7,652 nucleotides of DNA. Source: an uncultured Actinomycetes bacterium (lineage in GTDB: Bacteria; Actinomycetota; Actinomycetes; Nanopelagicales; Nanopelagicaceae). Where the stretch lies: positions 1-7,652 of the forward strand of contig CAITFY010000129.1 of NCBI GenBank assembly GCA_903891755.1, in the 5' to 3' direction. Position 1 is the stretch's first letter, and each line of letters starts with the position of its first letter. Shown one piece after another: positions 4,631-7,652 of this stretch. Under the pieces are notes generated by a model. That model was not told the origin of the DNA. It was given only the letters and a program-made list of their open reading frames with translations, and did no database searches. The translations under genes and the position numbers were made by a program.

Positions 4631-6730
4631 ATGTTTGAGAAACTCGGCCACACCCTCGTAAGGCGCCGCAAAGCGGTTTTGGCGCTCTTCATCCTCATTC
4701 TCATTGGAGCTGGCTCTACCAGCTCACTTCTTATCCCCCGTCTAGATAACGGCGGCTACAACGACCCAAAGAGCGACTCGGTAAAGGCAGCCAGCTACCT
4801 CGGCTCAACATTCCACGTGAAAGATCCAGCACTGGCTCTCGTTGTAAAGATCACTACCTCAGTTACAGACCCCACAACTGTCGCAGATGCGGCATCTCTT
4901 GAGAAAGCCATTAGCCAAGAGGCAGGAGTAACCAAAACTCTTTCTTACTGGACTGCCGGCGGCGCCCCTGCGCTCAAAAGCATTGATGGAAAATCTGCTT
5001 ACCTCTTCGTCTACTCAACGGGTGGTGACCCCAGCACCGCCAAAGACCTCGCAAAAACAGTCCAAGCTAAGTACGACGGCACCTATAAGTCATTACGTGT
5101 TTATGTAGGCGGAAGCGCAATGATTAATCAGGCGATTGGATCAAAGATTTCTAAGGATCTAGCAGTCGCTGAATCCATATCAATTCCCCTCACTTTCATC
5201 CTCCTCATCTTCATCTTCGGCGGATTAATTTCATCCGCAATGCCACTTGTTGTGGGACTAAGCGCAATCCTTGGAACCTTCCTCATCCTCTATCTCATCA
5301 GCCTTGCCACTGGAGTGAGCATCTTCGCTCTTAACCTCACCACCGGTATGGGGCTTGGACTTGGAATCGATTACTCGCTCCTCATCGTTAATCGCTTCCG
5401 CGAAGAACTTCACTCAGGGAAATCAGTAGAAGAATCTGTGGCACGTACCGTTGCAACCGCTGGACGCACGGTTTTCTTCTCTGGACTGACAGTTCTCGTG
5501 ACAGTAGTTTCATTGATGTTCTTCCCTCTCATGTTCCTCAAATCCTTTGGTTACGCCGGCGTCGGTGTAGTAATTACCGCGGTCTTTGGTGCGCTGATCC
5601 CGCTACCTGCAATTTTGGCAATGCTCGGAAAGCGCGTTGACAAATTCGTGGTGCGAAAGAGCGCAATTACTCCAAAGGAGAATGGCCGTTGGGCACAAAC
5701 TGCTCGCTTTGTAATGAAGCGTCCAGTAGCTGTCGTTACCTTCGCCCTGATCATTTTGGCGATCCTGGCAACACCCATCAAGAACATCGTCTTCTCAGAA
5801 GTGGATAGTCGCGCCCTTCCTGCAAGCAATAAGGCCGCAATTGCTAGCGCAGTAAGCACCAAGGAGTTCGATGGCCAAAGCGCAAACCCCATTGAAATCA
5901 TCATCCCTGGGGGTGCATCGCATGCAGATGAATTGAGTACTTACTCAACTGATCTTGCAAAGGTGAGCAAGATAGTTTCTGTCTCGGCTCCACAAGTTGT
6001 TGGAAATGATGCTCGTATCTCGGCGATCTCATCGATTAGTCCACGTACTAATGAAGCGCAGAAACAAATTGAATCCGTGCGAGCAATACCTACCTCATTG
6101 AAAACGTATGTGGGAGGAACCGCAGCGGAGTACACCGATACGCAGAGTGGAATTTCCCGCACCTTGCCTTGGGCTTTGGGTTGGATTGCCCTCAGCGTCT
6201 TGCTCCTGCTCTTCATGTACACAGGTTCGATCATCCTGCCAATCAAGGCAGTCATTCTCAATATCCTCTCGCTAAGCGCAACAATCGGAGCGCTCTCCTG
6301 GATCTTCGTCTCCGGTCACTTAACATGGCTGGTCGGTTCATTTACCAAAACAGGTTCCATCGATACATCAATGGTGATTCTGATCTGCGTAGTTACCTTT
6401 GGTCTCTCTATGGACTACGAGGTATTCCTTCTCTCGCGCATCAAGGAGGAGCACGATGCAGGTCGCGATAATGTTGACGCAGTCGCCACCGGCTTACAGC
6501 GATCGGCCCGCATCATCACTTCAGCGGCTGTTCTCCTAGCCGTTGTCTTCGCTGCCTTCCTTACAAGCGGGGTAACCAATATCAAGACCCTGGGATTCGG
6601 AGTTGCTTTCGCAATCCTCTTGGACTCCACTCTGGTGCGCGCTCTGCTGGTTCCAGCTCTGATGCGCTTGTTTGGAGAACGAAATTGGTGGGCACCAGAA
6701 GGGCTCAAGCGCTTCACCATTTCACACTAG
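4631..6730 (+). CDS. MMPL/RND-family proton-driven exporter
   Basis: A 699-aa inner-membrane transporter made of two similar halves, each with one helix, a large extracytoplasmic loop and five more helices. Helix 1 is about 15-35 and loop 1 about 37-180; helices 2-6 are about 183-332. Helix 7 is about 364-384 and loop 2 about 385-510; helices 8-12 are about 512-680. The proton-relay Asp-Tyr pairs known from MmpL3 are present: D247-Y248 in GLGLGIDYSLLIVNRFREE and D595-Y596 in FGLSMDYEVFLLSRIKEE. Length and architecture fit YdfJ-like actinobacterial MMPL exporters, which are often paired with a TetR gene. The substrate is unknown: a lipid, antibiotic or other hydrophobic compound is possible. 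The ATG is supported by GAAAGG seven bases upstream. Expression is probably controlled by the divergent TetR. A large hairpin begins 15 bases after the stop codon. Confidence 0.95.
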   Translation: MFEKLGHTLVRRRKAVLALFILILIGAGSTSSLLIPRLDNGGYNDPKSDSVKAASYLGSTFHVKDPALALVVKITTSVTDPTTVADAASLEKAISQEAGVTKTLSYWTAGGAPALKSIDGKSAYLFVYSTGGDPSTAKDLAKTVQAKYDGTYKSLRVYVGGSAMINQAIGSKISKDLAVAESISIPLTFILLIFIFGGLISSAMPLVVGLSAILGTFLILYLISLATGVSIFALNLTTGMGLGLGIDYSLLIVNRFREELHSGKSVEESVARTVATAGRTVFFSGLTVLVTVVSLMFFPLMFLKSFGYAGVGVVITAVFGALIPLPAILAMLGKRVDKFVVRKSAITPKENGRWAQTARFVMKRPVAVVTFALIILAILATPIKNIVFSEVDSRALPASNKAAIASAVSTKEFDGQSANPIEIIIPGGASHADELSTYSTDLAKVSKIVSVSAPQVVGNDARISAISSISPRTNEAQKQIESVRAIPTSLKTYVGGTAAEYTDTQSGISRTLPWALGWIALSVLLLLFMYTGSIILPIKAVILNILSLSATIGALSWIFVSGHLTWLVGSFTKTGSIDTSMVILICVVTFGLSMDYEVFLLSRIKEEHDAGRDNVDAVATGLQRSARIITSAAVLLAVVFAAFLTSGVTNIKTLGFGVAFAILLDSTLVRALLVPALMRLFGERNWWAPEGLKRFTISH

Positions 6731-6745
6731 CAATCACTATCTAGA

Positions 6746-6794
6746 AAGAATCGCATCCATCCGCAGGTACCATCTGTGGATGGATGCGATTCTT
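6746..6794. repeat. 49-nt near-perfect hairpin enclosing the purU start codon
   Basis: AAGAATCGCATCCATCC (6746-6762) and GGATGGATGCGATTCTT (6778-6794) are exact 17-base inverted copies. The 15 bases between them continue pairing in RNA: G6763-U6777, C6764-G6776, A6765-U6775, G6766-C6774, G6767-U6773 and U6768-A6772, leaving only ACC (6769-6771) as loop. The stem is thus 23 bp. The right arm contains the purU ATG (6780-6782) and its first five codons (MDAIL). The hairpin follows the MMPL stop by 15 bases. Possible roles are termination of mmpL transcripts (there is no U-run), occlusion of purU translation on read-through RNA, or a DNA operator. Confidence 0.9.
6768..6773 (+). promoter_or_regulatory. 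Possible -10 box for a leaderless purU transcript
   Basis: TACCAT lies six bases upstream of the purU ATG, the same spacing as the tetR -10, and falls at the centre of the large hairpin. No clear -35 and no convincing Shine-Dalgarno are visible (only AGG twelve bases before the ATG). If real, the purU mRNA would begin at the ATG and would not contain the left arm of the hairpin. The match is weak on its own. Confidence 0.3.
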
Positions 6795-7607
6795 ACACTC
6801 ACCTGCAAAGACCAGCCTGGAATTGTTCATTCGATGACTTCAGCAGTTCTTGCTGCCAATGGAAACATTATTGAGAATCAACAATTTACCGATCCCACTA
6901 CTGGATTGTTTGTCATGCGAACCAGGATCGAATCCGAACTAGCTTCGGAAGAAGCAACAAAGACGCTTCGAACCGGCCTGCAGCATCTAGATCCAGCGCT
7001 AGAAATCCGAGAGACCTCCACCAAGAAGCGCGCGCTAGTCCTTGTGACCAAGGAGAGCCATTGCCTTCGAGATCTCCTCTATCTCCAAGAACTCGGTGAA
7101 CTTCCGGTTGAAATCCCAGCAGTTCTATCCAACCGTGAAGAGTTGCGTTCACTTGTGGAATCTCATGGAATTCCTTTTCTGCTTCTAGATCAAAATAAGG
7201 CGGTCGCCGAGAAGACAATCATTGAAACAATCCTGAGTCACAATATTGATTTCATTGTGCTCGCCCGCTACATGCAAATTTTAAGTTCAGAGTTTTGTAA
7301 TAATTACTCCGGTCGGATTATCAATATTCATCACTCATTCTTGCCAGGATTCAAGGGAGCAAAGCCTTATCACCAAGCACATGCACGAGGTGTAAAGATC
7401 ATCGGAGCAACTGCCCACTTCGTAACGTCGGACTTGGACGAAGGTCCCATCATTGAACAAGATGTCGCCCATGTAACGCACGCAGCAACTCCGGAGGATC
7501 TCATTGCTATTGGTCGAGACATTGAACGTAGAGTTCTCTCCAAGGCGGTAAAGCTTTATGCCGAGGATCGAATCTTTATCGCAGGAAATCGGACCATCAT
7601 CTTTTGA
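6780..7607 (+). CDS. purU: Formyltetrahydrofolate deformylase
   Basis: PurU hydrolyses 10-formyl-THF to formate and THF, supplying formate and balancing the one-carbon pool in the cytoplasm. The 275-aa product has an N-terminal ACT domain (residues about 2-80; ILTLTCKDQPGIVHSMTSAV, then NQQFTDPTTGLFVMRTRI) and a C-terminal formyl-transferase-type catalytic domain (85-275). The Asn-His-Asp triad is N182 and H184 in INIHHSFLPGFKGAKPYHQA and D220 in TSDLDEGPIIEQDV. The C-terminus GNRTIIF is the family ending. Length is close to E. coli PurU (280 aa). The ATG at 6780 directly precedes the first ACT strand. A longer frame from a TTG at 6672 would overlap mmpL and add unrelated residues, so it is not preferred. 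The start codon lies within the stem of the hairpin at 6746-6794. The stop is one base from the convergent tRNA gene. Confidence 0.94.
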   Translation: MDAILTLTCKDQPGIVHSMTSAVLAANGNIIENQQFTDPTTGLFVMRTRIESELASEEATKTLRTGLQHLDPALEIRETSTKKRALVLVTKESHCLRDLLYLQELGELPVEIPAVLSNREELRSLVESHGIPFLLLDQNKAVAEKTIIETILSHNIDFIVLARYMQILSSEFCNNYSGRIINIHHSFLPGFKGAKPYHQAHARGVKIIGATAHFVTSDLDEGPIIEQDVAHVTHAATPEDLIAIGRDIERRVLSKAVKLYAEDRIFIAGNRTIIF

Positions 7608-7608
7608 G

Positions 7609-7652
7609 TGTCCCAGACGGGAGTTGAACCCGTGGCCTACCGCTTAGGAGGC
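7609..7652 (-). tRNA. tRNA-Arg (anticodon CCU), 3' part
   Basis: Read on the minus strand, the window edge cuts the tRNA within the anticodon stem. Visible parts are the anticodon loop CTCCTAA (anticodon CCT, reading AGG), the 3' anticodon strand GCGGT, variable loop AGGCC, T stem ACGGG/CCCGT closing the loop TTCAACT, acceptor strand CTGGGAC and discriminator A at 7609. CCA is not encoded. The D arm and 5' acceptor (expected GTCCCAG) lie outside. The only irregularity is that the mature 3' end is one base from the purU stop codon, so the precursor trailer must be antisense to purU. Confidence 0.9.

Noticed and set aside
6672..6779. Upstream extension of purU from a TTG inside mmpL, adding 36 residues
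   Set aside because: The added residues have no relation to PurU, the TTG lies within mmpL coding sequence, and the ATG at 6780 sits exactly at the start of the ACT domain with normal family length.
6746..6794. Standard rho-independent terminator for mmpL
   Set aside because: The stem is strong enough, but it is followed by ACACTCACC and not a U-run, and the right arm is coding sequence. It is therefore listed as a hairpin of uncertain role.
7608..7652. Phage or island attachment site at the tRNA 3' end
   Set aside because: No integrase and no repeat of the tRNA 3' end was seen elsewhere in the window.

Overview
The window looks like a chromosomal segment of a moderate- to low-GC actinobacterium. 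The clearest evidence is a CopD-CtaG fusion protein with the typical actinobacterial C-terminal tail, an MMPL transporter with a divergent TetR regulator, and a moeA / 5-formyl-THF cyclo-ligase / FmdB neighbourhood resembling the M. tuberculosis Rv0991c-Rv0994 region. Base composition looks close to 50% GC by eye. A streamlined freshwater lineage (acI/Nanopelagicales-like or Rhodoluna-like) would fit, but that is inference. I see no transposase, phage gene, CRISPR array or plasmid function.

Layout. (1) 1-411, minus: 5' part of a MoeA-like gene that lacks the usual internal domain II. (2) 459-1031, plus: 5-formyltetrahydrofolate cyclo-ligase, divergent from moeA across 47 bp. (3) 1003-3464, minus: a two-gene operon, a membrane-anchored CopC-like protein followed after 2 bp by a CopD-CtaG fusion. 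Its 3' end overlaps the cyclo-ligase gene by 29 bp, tail to tail. (4) 3558-3758, plus: a 66-aa FmdB-type zinc ribbon protein, probably leaderless. (5) 3797-4536, minus: a TetR/AcrR regulator, whose stop codon overlaps (ATGA) the start of a previously easy-to-miss 38-aa acidic ORF. (6) 4631-6730, plus: an MMPL/RND transporter. The 94-bp tetR-mmpL intergenic region contains two good divergent promoters with overlapping -35 regions and two related operator-like sequences. (7) 6780-7607, plus: purU, whose start codon lies inside a 49-nt hairpin with a 17-bp perfect stem. (8) 7609-7652, minus: 3' part of a tRNA-Arg(CCU), one nucleotide from the purU stop.

How the genes work together. The TetR protein most likely represses both itself and the MMPL exporter. 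The CopC/CopD/CtaG operon would normally deliver copper to cytochrome oxidase, but the CopC-like partner has lost all the recognisable copper ligands. The cyclo-ligase and PurU both act on formyl-folates: one recycles 5-formyl-THF, the other hydrolyses 10-formyl-THF. They are in separate transcription units.

The most unusual items are the purU start-codon hairpin, the domain-deleted MoeA, the ligand-less CopC, and the small ORF coupled to tetR. I did not find a clear multi-gene system of a wholly new kind.
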